This document shows positions 50,700 through 62,172 of a DNA stretch of 64,000 bases, piece by piece. The DNA lies in contig NZ_CP024870.1 in assembly GCF_002795265.1 (NCBI RefSeq), positions 1,426,001-1,490,000 of the forward strand, given 5' to 3'. The notes under the pieces were generated by a model, which saw only the letters and a program-made list of their open reading frames with translations, was not told the origin of the DNA and searched no databases. The DNA is from Spiroplasma clarkii (GTDB lineage: Bacteria; Bacillota_I; Bacilli_A; Mycoplasmatales; Mycoplasmataceae). A program made the position numbers and the translations under genes. Within the stretch, counting starts at the first letter, position 1, and every line of letters begins with the position of its first letter.

Positions 50700-52080
50700 A
50701 CAATCATCTTTCCTCTCTTCATTTATTTGGTGCAATAAATTGTGCAAAACTAAACAATAATAATCCTAAAATAATGGCCAATCCTAAAACCACATGATTG
50801 CTAATTGGGGCATTTTTTAGTGGTAATTCAAATGGTGTTCTAAAACTATCTAACACTGATCGAATAATTCCATAAATTGTGACATAAAGTCCTGTTTTTG
50901 CTCCAATCCTTAAAATAGTTAATTGATATGGATTGTTAGCTTGGGTCAATTTACTTGAATCAGTTGTCCAGAGATTTCTTCACAAAGATTTATCCCTTTT
51001 TTCAGTTGCAAAATTTCTTTTAAATTCACTTTTTGCTATATTTTTAAATTTTTTAAATTCTGTTTTGTTTAATTTTTGTTTTGTAACTTTATCTTGTTTG
51101 GTAGCAATACTTTCAACCAACTTAGCTTTACCATCATTATACCTTTTTAAGGCCTTTAATCGATTTTCTCTATGTTGATTAATTTCTTGTTGAAACTGTT
51201 GAGCCACTGTCTCATCAACTTCATAAGCATAATATGCTTTTTTTCATATATTACTTTTGCTTAAAAAAAGTAATTCTTTATTAATCATATCACTTTGTTT
51301 TGTAGTTTTTTTACGATTATAAATTACTTCAAAATAATTTGGCAACACCTTAATAGCATCTATTGGTAATGGTTTTGCTCTTGTTGGAAAAGCCAGAGGG
51401 TCAAGTTTTCAAGGTTTTTTGCTAATTAATTTAAACAATAATGGTACTAAAAAAACTATGATAATTCAGGCTGTTAGTGTAGCAAAAGACTCATATAAAA
51501 ATAAAGGTTGACGATAAACTAGTGCATCAACAGGTGCTCCTGATGCAGAATCATAAAAGTAAAAGAGTCTTTGCCAAATAAAATTTGGCAACCATTGGTA
51601 TTTTTCAATATCAATTGGTTTTCCCAAAAGTTCATGGTTAAACAAGTTACCTCATCTCCCAATTGCTTGTCCCAAAAACATGTGTGGAATAATAGCATCT
51701 GCATAAACTCAAATTGAAATGTTATGACGATATTTTACTCGTGAAAATCATAAGTAACCAGCAAAACTACCAAATAAGAGTGAGGCAAAAATACTTAAAC
51801 CAGGTTCTCAAAAGAAAAAAACCCGATACCAGACAATATTTGTTCCCAATTTACCAAATAATGAGCCTCCAACTAAGGCAGCTGGAATCATAATATAAAT
51901 TGAGTGCATAAATTCTCTCATAGGTACTTTTTTGATAGCAAAAGTTGTAGCAGCTGCAGCAATGGTTGTTAAAATTCCTGCAATTGCTAAAACTCCATAT
52001 AGAAAAGAAAGGGTTTCACCATTCCCAGTATTAATTCACTGATCTCAATAAGGATTGTTTGTTAAAATATTAGTTTTCAT
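50683..52080 (-). CDS. lgt: Lgt paralog 2 with altered active-site residues
   Basis: 465 aa of the Lgt family. GQAIGRWGNLFNHE is conserved, but the usual His of the HGA motif is Phe (GLSIFASLLFGS) and the final Arg-Glu helix reads YGIIRSVLDSFR, with Asp for Glu. As in paralog 1, the loop before that helix is expanded, here ~150 residues and Lys/Glu-rich, probably coiled coil. The stop used here depends on code 4: TGA codons at 50721 and 50706 are Trp and the frame ends at TAA 50685. It overlaps hprK by 11 nt, the usual hprK-lgt pairing of Firmicutes. Activity is uncertain. Confidence 0.88.
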
Positions 52081-52999
52081 CTCGAAATTGTTGCAGCCTT
52101 TCAGTTAATAAATCTGCATCATCTTTATATAAACCACTTTGAGAGATTTTTAGTTTTGAAACAGCCACTTCAATGATATTTTGAATATTACGTCCAGATG
52201 AAACTGGAATTTTTATATAAGGGATGTTTTGATCTAAAATGCGGTAAGTTTGAAATGATTTACCTAAACGCTCTGAATCATCAACACCATCTTTTTTGAA
52301 AATAGATAACTCAATTACTAAGTCAATTGGTGACTCATCCATAATTACTTTATAACCATTAGTTTTAGCAACATCAATAATACCAATACCCCTAACCTCA
52401 ACTAAGTTTTTTAAAATTACATGACTTCTACCAAATAAACTACCATTCTTTTTGGTAATAACAATACGGTCATCACCAACAAACAAGTGGTTAGATTTAA
52501 CCAATTCCATTGCTAGCTCTGATTTACCAATTCCTGATTCCCCAATAAAAATTACACCTTTACCAAAAACATTAATTAATGAGGCATGCATTTCAGTTTG
52601 AGGTGATAAAAAATCATCTAAAATATCTAAAATAGCCTTTGAAAGGATTGCTGTTGAATCCCCACCCAAAACTACTGGGAAGTTTTTTTCTTTGGCAATT
52701 TTAAAGAAAAGTTCATCTGTAAATTTTGTTGTTAATAAAATTCCTGGGAATTTTTTTGAAAGTAACTGCTCATAACGAGCTCTTCTTTCTTGTTCATTAA
52801 ATTGCATTATGTAATTTAGTTCCTTTGTTGACATTAAAATTAATCGATGGGATTTTTCACCTTTTTCAAAATAACCTGTTAATTCTAAACCAGCCCTATT
52901 TAAACCATAAGTGTCTATTTGTTGATCCATTTTGTCAGCACCACTAATTATTTCAAGATTTAAGGTACTTACTATTTTATTTAAAGTTAACTTTTTCAA
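52070..52999 (-). CDS. hprK: HPr kinase/phosphorylase
   Basis: The 309-aa enzyme phosphorylates and dephosphorylates HPr Ser46. Walker A is GESGIGKSE; the HprK signature is VEVRGIGIIDV and VGDDRIVI provides an acidic motif. The start is TTG at 52999 (GGGGG upstream), with a good TATAAT about 20 nt further up. It is first in hprK-lgt2-trxB. Confidence 0.96.
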   Translation of the reverse strand: MKKLTLNKIVSTLNLEIISGADKMDQQIDTYGLNRAGLELTGYFEKGEKSHRLILMSTKELNYIMQFNEQERRARYEQLLSKKFPGILLTTKFTDELFFKIAKEKNFPVVLGGDSTAILSKAILDILDDFLSPQTEMHASLINVFGKGVIFIGESGIGKSELAMELVKSNHLFVGDDRIVITKKNGSLFGRSHVILKNLVEVRGIGIIDVAKTNGYKVIMDESPIDLVIELSIFKKDGVDDSERLGKSFQTYRILDQNIPYIKIPVSSGRNIQNIIEVAVSKLKISQSGLYKDDADLLTERLQQFRDEN

Positions 53000-53096
53000 A
53001 CCACTATCCCCCTACTAAATGTATTATAACTTAAATATTGTAAAAATAACTACTATCTATTTCAAAAAAGCAGATAGAATTTGCCATTTAGTGATT

Positions 53097-53122
53097 TAAA
53101 AACCCCACCAAATTGGTGGGGT
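53097..53122 (-). terminator. Intrinsic terminator of the 642-aa lipoprotein gene
   Basis: ACCCCACCAA pairs with TTGGTGGGGT, followed on the minus strand by five T residues. Confidence 0.85.
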
Positions 53123-53139
53123 GAGCTTAAATTTTTGCT

Positions 53140-55068
53140 TTATTTTGCAGTATCTTTCATAATAGGATTTCTTTCAACTGTTTGCTCTCTATTTTTATCC
53201 ATTGAATACTCTAAAATAAAAGTTACATCAATAAAATTCAATTTTAAATTCATTGCTGCCCTTTTCTCAATTCTAGTTCATCCACCAGACTTTATTATTT
53301 ACCCAAGAGCACTACTAGCTGATTTGGAAAACACTTGAGATGAATCACTTTGTGGATCAAAGTAGACTGTTCCATCAGTACCGACTTCTAACATTTGTAA
53401 TACAAAGGTTCCTTGAGAACCACTATTAAGCAAAAGATGTCTTTTAGTAGATAACTTATCAGTTTGCAATGAGAGTATTTGGTTGAAACTATTGATTTCA
53501 GTTGGTGTTTTACAATAATATACACCACCAAAACTATCTCAAGGATTAATACCTGTCCCATCATCACCAGTTGCTGTTAAAAAGACTTTTGGATTACCTA
53601 AATCTGGAAGATTTGGAACTACATATGTTGAGGGTATTACTCCTCAGGCCTTATGAAATGATTTAATCCCTTTAATTGTATTAAAGTAGATTGCAGATCC
53701 AAGTGCAGTTTCATGCAATTGTTGATCTTTATTAAATTTTTCACCTGATACTGCTAAAACTCATTCCATATTAATGGTATTTAGTTGAACTTGATAATCA
53801 TCAGTTACTTTAAGCACAATGTTTTGTAGTGCCACACTACCATTCATGAAATTGTCTCTTTCAAACAAGTCATTCATAGCTAGTTTTTCTGAATCATCCA
53901 AGGTTTGATAATAAGTTTTAAGATCAGTTTGATAATTGTTGATTTCTGTTTTTGCTTGGTCATTTAATAAACTGTAAACACTGTCATTAACCTTGGTTCC
54001 TGGTTTACCATCAAAATGGTAACTTGCACCATTAGTTTCTAACTTTGAAAAAAGAGGTTGGTGCAAAGGGTTAACTCCACTAGCATCATTATTTTCATAT
54101 GTTTTCACTAGTCTATCTGATGTACTCACTTTTGAACCAAGAGTTTCACTTAAAACTTCAACATCTTTCAAATCAAATTCTGACTGTCTAAATGGACCCA
54201 CAGATTCTTTTAAAATTGAGTCCAAACTTGTCTTAAATTCAGAACTTCCTTGGTAATGTCTTTGCAATTTTCCAGTTCTAGTAATATCGTAATACATTTC
54301 AAACATTTTAGATTTTTCATCAGTTCCAGCATACAAGTCCTCATGTTTTCATCAGGTCAATGTTGGCTTAGCTATATTTTTATAACTTTCTTGAACTTTT
54401 TTGTAAACATCAGCAAGATGCTTAATAATTTCTGCAGAATCAGAAATTACCAAACTTAAACCAGGTTTAATATCTTTTGATACTTGCCCACCATTACTAC
54501 CCTTGTGTTTGTAAGAGATTTTGACATTTGTTCTTACGTCTGCTAAAAATACACTTTTACTGTCTTCACCTGAAGCTCCTAATTCTTCAATAATGTAGTT
54601 TACTTTAATAGAATTTTCATCAAATCCAATTTCTGAAACTATTGACTCATTATTTGTCAGAACATCAAATTTGTTTGAATCAGTTGAAATTTTATTGATT
54701 GAACTTGTCAATACTTCAGTTTCTAAAATTCCTTTTAACTTAGTTGTAATTTTTTCAAGTTCAGCTGCTCCAATTGGGGGTTGTTCTGTAGCTTCAGTAT
54801 TAGACCTATTAACCCCATTTTTCTCTAATGAGTCCCTTGAAAATATGTCAGCTGAATTTGCTTCAGCTTTAAAATTAAATTTTTCAGAACGTGAAGTAAA
54901 GTGTTCAGTAACTACACGGGCAATTTCTGCATTAAATTCTGTTATTAGTTCATGTATACTTTCATCCTCACCCTCAACTATAGGTTTTTTAGGGCCACAC
55001 GCAAGTACAGTAGAACTTGTACCTGCAACAAGACCCACTATACCTAAAATACTTAATATTTTTCTCAT
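53140..55068 (-). CDS. Large lipoprotein, member 1 of a two-gene family
   Basis: 642 aa with a leader MRKILSILGIVGLVAGTSS and lipobox VLAC. The body is hydrophilic. It is related along its length to the lipoprotein at 62.2 kb: ELITEFNAE/QLITEFNAA, a TGA-TGA encoded Trp pair, ERDNFMNGSVALQ, VLAVSGEKF, GNPKVFLTATG and LKLNFIDVTFILEYS. No known family is recognised; it is probably surface-exposed. The leader has GGGAGG and a hairpin TTGGGAA/TTCCCAA (about 55090-55115). Confidence 0.85.
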
Positions 55069-55216
55069 TCATTTCCCTCCCGACGGTGTTTGGGAAAAAT
55101 AAAAAAAATTCCCAACACAATCACTCTTATTTTACACCTAAAATAGGGCTTTACACATAAAAGTTTTATATAGGCTCCCACTCCATTTTGACATTAATTA
55201 ATTTTGTAATATAAAC

Positions 55217-55245
55217 AAAAAAACTCACTTTTTAAAAGTGAGTTT
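55217..55245 (-). terminator. Intrinsic terminator of the uvrB-uvrA-folC-folT operon
   Basis: AAACTCACTTTT pairs with AAAAGTGAGTTT, with a seven-T tract on the minus strand. Confidence 0.9.
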
Positions 55246-55263
55246 CAAGGTTAAACCACCACA

Positions 55264-55932
55264 TTAGATTGACTGAACATCTTGAAAGTGGTTTTTTCTT
55301 TTTGTAGTCAAACACCACACCATTTCTTCAGGTCACATTTTTAATAATGGTAAAACTGCTTTATATGCAGAATATGTTAAAGTTACATAAATTGGTAATG
55401 CAATTGGTAACTTAATTAATTTAACAATTAGATCTAACCAGGCTGCATTACCTACATATGACATCATTCAAATTTGATTAAACAAAAGACTTTGGAATGT
55501 GAAAGGAAGAGCATACAAAACTAGAATTTTTAAAAAAACTCGGTTTTTGCTATTTGAAAAGAATACTAAAGCACCAAAGAAACCTAAAATTACTTTATTT
55601 AGCATATACCCAGCATGAAAACCAAAGGCATTTGGGATAAAATTCCCCATTGCATCAATTGAAATTGCAGAGATTACCCCACATAATGGACCAAAAATCA
55701 TTCCTAATAAGAAAATAATTCAATCTCCTAATGCTAAACGAATATTTCCAAAAATTGGAATTGAATAACTAATAAGATTGGTCAAAATTACACTGACCGC
55801 TGCAAATAAAGAGATTACTGTAATGTGTCTAATGGTAATCTTTTTAAAGGTAAAGTCCTCCATTGCTAAAGCTATTACAAAAACACAAACAATTAAAATT
55901 GCTGCGACAATATTGGTTATTAAATAAATCAT
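55264..55932 (-). CDS. folT: ECF transporter S component, probable folate type (FolT)
   Basis: 222 aa with about six hydrophobic segments. FGNIRLALGDWIIFLLGMIF, then GPLCGVISAISIDAMGN and AGYMLNKVILGFFGALVFF, follow the folate-family ECF S-component pattern. The ATG overlaps the folC stop (TAATG), which supports a folate substrate. It would need the shared EcfA/A'/T module, which is not in the window. Confidence 0.82.
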
Positions 55933-57026
55933 TATTTCTTTCCTCCAAACCACTCATATACTAAGGGGACAAAATATAAACTCCCACAAATTAAAAGATT
56001 TTTTTTGAAATTTTCTTGTAAAAACTCTTCTCAGTTCTCAACCTTGTTAACTTCATTAACTAGGCTTAAATCCCAAGCTTTTGGATGAGTAAAGGTAGTT
56101 ACAAAAAAATCTTTACAACTATTTTTTAGAAGTTTAACCATTTCACTTTGTTCTTTACCAGTACTAGAAGCAAATAAAATTGTAAAATCATGAATGTTTG
56201 GCAAGGAATTAATCAATTCTTGTGCTCCATTGAGATTGTGACAACCATCAATTATAAAAGCCGGATTAGATCTTAATTGAGTCATTCTCCCTAATGGTGG
56301 TTTTGTTTGCTGATTAAATTCTATCCCAAATATTTTTAAAACCTCTTGAGCAATAGCCTTGTTGTATTTTTGATATGAACTTTCAGGAACATAATCTGGG
56401 CAGTAAACAATTTCATTATTTGTAAACTTCTTTAAGAGAATATCATACTTTTGGTTGTTTGTTGAGGTAAATATTTTTGAATTTGCTTTTACGATTTTAA
56501 TCTTATTAGCAATAATGCTTTCAATATTTTTACCCAAAATTTCTTCATGGTCAAAACCAATTGATGTTAAACAAACTGCAATTTGGTTTGCAAAGCAATC
56601 TGTGCTGTCAAGCACTCCGCCAATCCCTGCTTCAACAATTGCAATTTTGATATTGCATCTATTAAAATAGACAATAGCTAAAAAAGTTCAAATTTCAAAA
56701 AAAGTTAATTCATATTCTTTAATTAATTCTTGATATTCTTCCATTAAACCCACTAAATCAGCATCACTAATCATTGTACCATTAACTTGAATGCGTTCAT
56801 TTTGATATAAAAATGCTGGGGAGAAAAAGAACCCCACCTTAAATTGATGTTCAACTAAATTTTGATAAATAAAAGTGGCTGTTGAACCCTTTCCATTGGT
56901 ACCAACAACATTTATCACTTGAAAATTATTTTGTGGGTCATTAAGTTTTGCTAACAATTTTTTAAGATTATAATTTTTTTTAAACAAAACAGAAGATGGA
57001 ATGAAATTATCTTTTACACTAATCAT
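55932..57026 (-). CDS. folC: Folylpolyglutamate synthase
   Basis: A 364-aa Mur-ligase-type enzyme adding glutamates to folate. The P-loop is [60 protein letters not shown] and [12 protein letters not shown] are conserved. It overlaps uvrA by 8 nt and folT by 1 nt. Retention of the folate by polyglutamylation fits the neighbouring importer. Confidence 0.93.
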
Positions 57027-59862
57027 TTAAAATTGCTCTCAAATATTTTGCTGTAAAGCTAGTTTGACTTGTAGCAACTTGTTCAGGTGTACCTGTAGCC
57101 ATAATTTGGCCTCCACCCATTCCACCTTCTGGACCTAAATCAATTAAATAATCTGAAACCTTAATGAAATCAAGGTTGTGTTCAATCGTTAGAACTGTAT
57201 TACCCTGATCTACTAAAATATTTAATACTTCAATTAAACGTTTTACATCATCAACATGTAAACCAGTTGTTGGCTCATCAAGTAAAAATAAAGTTTTACC
57301 AGTTGATCTTTTCAGCAAGAAGGTTGACAGTTTTACCCTTTGGGCTTCTCCACCTGATAAAGTGGTGGCATTTTGCCCCAACTTAATATAACCTAAACCT
57401 ACTGAAATGATTGTGTCTAACTTTTCTTTTATTTTAGGTACATTTTCAAAGAATTGACCTGCTTCATCAACTGTCATATTTAAAACATCTCAAATGTTTT
57501 TTGATTTAAATTTAACTTGCAAAGTTTCATCATTGTAACGTTTACCTTCACAAACTTCACAAACCACTTCAACAAATCCCAAGAATTGCATGTCAACTCT
57601 AACTAATCCATCTCCTTGACAGGCATCACAACGACCTCCAGTAACATTAAAACTAAATCTCCCTTTTTTATAACCACGAATTTTAGCTTCAGTGGTTTCA
57701 GCAAATAGATCTCTTATGTCATCAAAAACTGATGTGTAAGTTGCAGGATTTGATCGTGGAGTTTTCCCAATGGGGTCTTGAGAAATATAAATAATTTTAT
57801 CAATATTTTCATAACCTTTAATTTTTTTAAATTTTCCAGGTTTAATTAACTCACCATTAATTAATTTTCTCAAACCTTTGTAAACTATTTCTTCAACCAA
57901 AGTTGACTTACCACTACCACTAACTCCTGTAATTGTCACAAATTTACCTAAAGGAATTGTGACATCAATGTTTTTTAAATTATTTTCTGCAGCTCCAACA
58001 ATTTCAAGCTTTAAACCATTACCTCCACGTCTCTTTTTAGGAACAGGAATTTGTAATTTTTTTGAAAGGTATTGTCCAGTTAGTGAGTTTGGAGCTGCAC
58101 AAATTTGGTCAAAGTTCCCTTGTGCCACTATTTCTCCACCATTTAATCCAGCTCCTGGACCAATATCCACAATTCAATCTGCTTCTTTCATAGTATCTTC
58201 ATCATGCTCAACCACAATTAAGGTATTACCTAAATCTCTTAGTTTTTTTAAAGTATGAATTAACTTATCATTATCTCTTTGGTGTAAACCAATTGATGGT
58301 TCATCAAGTACATAAAGTACTCCTGATAATTTTGAACCAAGTTGTTTGGCAAGACGGATTCTTTGAGCTTCCCCACCTGATAAAGTGGTGGCACTTCTTG
58401 ATAAAGTTAAATAATTTAAACCAACTTCATTTAAAAAACTAATTCTTGAAAGTAATTGGTTTAAAACAAGGGCGGCAATCTTTGTTTGTTGCTCAGTTAA
58501 TTGTAAAGATAACAAAAATTGTAAATTTTCTTCAATAGTCATCTCAACAAACTCTGCAATATTTTTATCATTTATTTTGACACAAAGAGCTGTTTCATTT
58601 AAACGACGACCTTGACAAGTTTTACAAACTTTTGAAGCCATATATTTACCATAATATTTACGAGCTTCTTCAGATTTAGTTTCAACAAAACGTCGCTCAA
58701 TAATGCTGCCAACTCCTTCAAGATAGTCACTTGAACGAATTGTATTTCCCCCAGAAGTTTCAATTTTTACCTCAATTTTCTCATCACTACCTCATAACAA
58801 CATGTCAATTTGATGATCATTTAAATCACTTAGAGGTTTACTTAAATCAATTCTGTAATAGTTACATAAAATTTCAAATTTTTGTCATTCAATGTTTTGA
58901 GTATCTACTAAATTTTTATAATATATTACTCCACCTTGACGAATTGAAAGATTTAAGTCTGGAATAATTAAGCTTGGATCTGCTTCTAAATTAACTCCAA
59001 GTCCTGAACATATTTCACAAGCTCCTGATTTCTTATTAAACGAAAATAAGTTTGGTTCTAAGTTTGGAATTATAAAACCACATTTACTACATGAATATTT
59101 AGTTGAATATAGTTTTGATGCTGCATCATTATTTGGATAAAAAACCAAAATTAACCCATTTGAGTAGGTTAATCCAACTTCAATAGCTGAATAAATTCTT
59201 GATTGCAGTTCTTCATCTTCTGCTTTGTAAACTAGACGGTCAACTACAATTTCAATGTTGTGGCGTTTATTTTGTTCTAAATCAATATCTTCTTCAAGAC
59301 TTCGCAATTGTCCATCAATTTGAACTCTAATAAAACCTTCTTTTTTTAATTTGATAAATAAATCTTTAAAAGTTCCTTTTTTATCTCGCACAACTGGTGC
59401 TAAAATATAAATTTGTTCATCTTCAGGGGTTTCTCTTTTAATTGCATTAATAATTTCTTTTAGTGAAGAACTAGTAATGGCACCATGCCCATTTATACAA
59501 AATGGAGTCCCGACATTTGCATACATTAAACGTAAGTGATCGTGAATTTCTGTAGTGGTTCCCACAGTTGATCTAGGGTTATGACTTGTGGTTTTTTGAT
59601 CAATTGAAATTGCTGGACTTAATCCTTCAATATCATCAACATCTGGTTTTTCTACTGATTTTAAAAATTGACGTGAAAATGAAGAAAGTGATTCAATGTA
59701 TCTTCTTTCTCCTTCAGCATAAATTGTATTAAAAGCCAGTGATGATTTCCCACTACCTGATAGTCCAGTGAAAACTATCAATTTATTTTTTGGCAGCTCA
59801 ATATCAACATTTTTTAGATTGTGTTCTCTTGCACCTTTTACTATAATTTTGTCTAAAATCAT
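57019..59862 (-). CDS. uvrA: Excinuclease ABC subunit A
   Basis: A 947-aa ABC ATPase for nucleotide excision repair. First Walker [13 protein letters not shown], zinc-finger Cys pairs CSKCGF/CEICSG and CDACQG/CEVCEG, signature [15 protein letters not shown], second Walker [14 protein letters not shown] and second [12 protein letters not shown] are in order. Four TGA Trp codons split it under the standard code. ATG 59862 follows GGGGGA and gives the usual N-terminus [16 protein letters not shown]. Confidence 0.97.
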
Positions 59863-59875
59863 TTTATATTCCCCC

Positions 59876-61855
59876 TTATTCAGCTGAAACTTCAATAATT
59901 AAATCACGCAATTCTGCAGCTTTTTCATAATTTTGTTCTTTAGCAGCAGTTAACATTTCAACTCTTAATTCTTCTATTAATTTTTCCTTTTCTGTTAACT
60001 TAATTTTTTTCTTACCTTTTGCTAATTCTGCAACTTTGTTTTTTAAAGTTGCATTTAAACCAAAGTCACTAATTTTTTTAATAATAGTTTTTGGTGTAAT
60101 GTTATTTGTAACATTATAAGCTTCTTGTTTGCTACGACGACGATTAGTTTCTTCAATTGCTTCTTCCATAGCTTTTGAAATTGTATCTGCAAAAAAGATA
60201 ACTCTTCCTTCAGCATTACGAGCTGCTCGACCAACTGTTTGAATTAAACTACGAGCATTTCTCAAGAAACCTTGTTTATCTGCTTCTAAAATACAAACTA
60301 AACTTACTTCTGGAATATCAATTCCCTCTCTTAATAAGTTTACCCCAACAATGACATCATATACTCCTCTTCTTAAATCCAACAGAATTTGGTTTCTTTC
60401 TAAGGTTTTTAATTCTGAATGTAAATAGGCCACTTTAATATTTCTTTCTTGTAAAAAACTTGTAATATCTTCAGATTGTTTGATTGTAATTGCAGTAATA
60501 AAAACTTTTTGACTCTTTTTAACAATTTGGTGGATATTTTCAATGATGACTTCCATCTGATTGTGTGTTGGTAAGATATCAATAACTGGGTCTAGTAGCC
60601 CAGTTGGTCGAATAATTTGTTCAGCTACTTCATGGTTTGTTAGTTCTAGTTCATAGTCACCTGGTGTGGCTGATGTGTAAATTACTTGATCTAAGCGATT
60701 GCTAAATTCTTCAAAATTTAGCGGACGATTGTCAAGGGCACTTGGTAGTCGAAAGCCATGTTTTACTAAAGTTTCTTTACGACTAAGATCTGTATTATAC
60801 ATTCCTCGAACCTGAGGAATCATCATGTGTGATTCATCAATAATGGTTAAAAAATCCTTACCAAAAAAATCCAATAAACTATATGGTGCTACTCCTGGTG
60901 CTCGAAAGTCTAAATGAGCTGAGTAGTTTTCAATCCCAGCACAAATTCCAAATTCTGATAAAGTCTCCATATCATAGCGGGTTCTTTTTTCTAAACGATC
61001 AGCTTCAATCATTTTACCTTCATCTAATAGTTCTTTAACTCTGAGGTCAAGCTCAACTTCAATATTTTTAACAACCTTTTTAATTAAATCCATGTCTGTT
61101 ACATATGCTGAAGCTGGAAAGATTGTAAATAATCTTAGTTTTTCTTTAACTGTGTTATTTAAAACATCCACAATATCTAGGGCTTCGATTTCATCACCAA
61201 ACATTGAAATACGCAAATTATATTCATCAGTTCAACTTGGTGAAATTTTAATTACATCACCCTTAGTGGCAAAAGTCCCCATTTCTGTGGCTGTATCATT
61301 TCTTGTATAACCAGTTTGCACTAAAAAAGACAATAGTTCTTTTTTAGAGATTTTTTGTCCAACATTAAGTTCAAAAAAGATTTGACTGTATTCATCTGGG
61401 TTTCGAGTAGCATAAATTGCAGCTACTGAAGCCACTACAATAACATCATTTCTAGTAGTTAAAGCATTTAAGGCACTTAACCTCATCATGTCTAAGTCAC
61501 GGTTGATACGGGCATCTTTATCAATGTATAAGTCTCGGGCCGGTAAATAAGCTTCAGGCTGAAAAAAGTCAAAGTTAGAAACATAGTATTCAACCCTATT
61601 ATTTGGGAAAAGTTCTTTTAACTCAATGTACAATTGCATTGCCAAAGTTTTATTATGTGCTAAAACCAAAGTTGGTTTATTAATACTTTTAACAATATTT
61701 GCCATTGTAAAAGTTTTACCAGTACCTGTAGCACCAAGTAAAACTTGGTGCTTTACTCCAGCAGTTAATCCTTGTAAAAGTTTAACAATTGCTTGAGGTT
61801 GATCACCACTTGGAGTAAAATTACTAACAAGTTCAAATTCTTTATATTCTTTCAT
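59876..61855 (-). CDS. uvrB: Excinuclease ABC subunit B
   Basis: The 659-aa damage-recognition helicase. Walker A GATGTGKTFTM, YYVSNFDFFQPEAYLP, TIIDESHMM (motif II), VIYTSATPGDYE, GVNLLREGIDIPEVSLV and QTVGRAARN are all present, with the C-terminal UVR motif (LRVEMLTAAKEQNYEKAAEL). GGAGGTG is nine nt before ATG 61855. uvrA follows after 13 nt. Confidence 0.97.
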
Positions 61856-62172
61856 TAAATTCACCTCCAAAAAAACTAGAATCATTCAAACACTTACATT
61901 GTCTAATATTAGTGTTAAAAAAGCAACATATTTTAAGTAAATGTTACTTGAAATAAATCTTAATTAATTATATCTCTTTTGCTTGGATTAAATTGGAAAT
62001 CTATGAATTAAAAATATTTTTTCAGTTTTTTTGTTTTAACAATAACAGTGTTGTCAGCCAAGAAAACCAAAGTTCAATAGAAATTAATGGTTTTTTTATA
62101 TATAATATGAGTAATACTAGATTTGTATTACTAAACGTTTGAAAATTAAAATTTGTTCTAGGAGGAGATAGC
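61856..62172. promoter_or_regulatory. Divergent promoter region between uvrB and the second lipoprotein
   Basis: On the plus strand TATAAT is at 62101-62106. Immediately after it AGTAATAC (62110-62117) pairs with GTATTACT (62125-62132), a perfect 8-bp inverted repeat around the transcription start. AGGAGGAG precedes the ATG. No gene is seen here and the uvrB promoter is not obvious. Confidence 0.6.
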
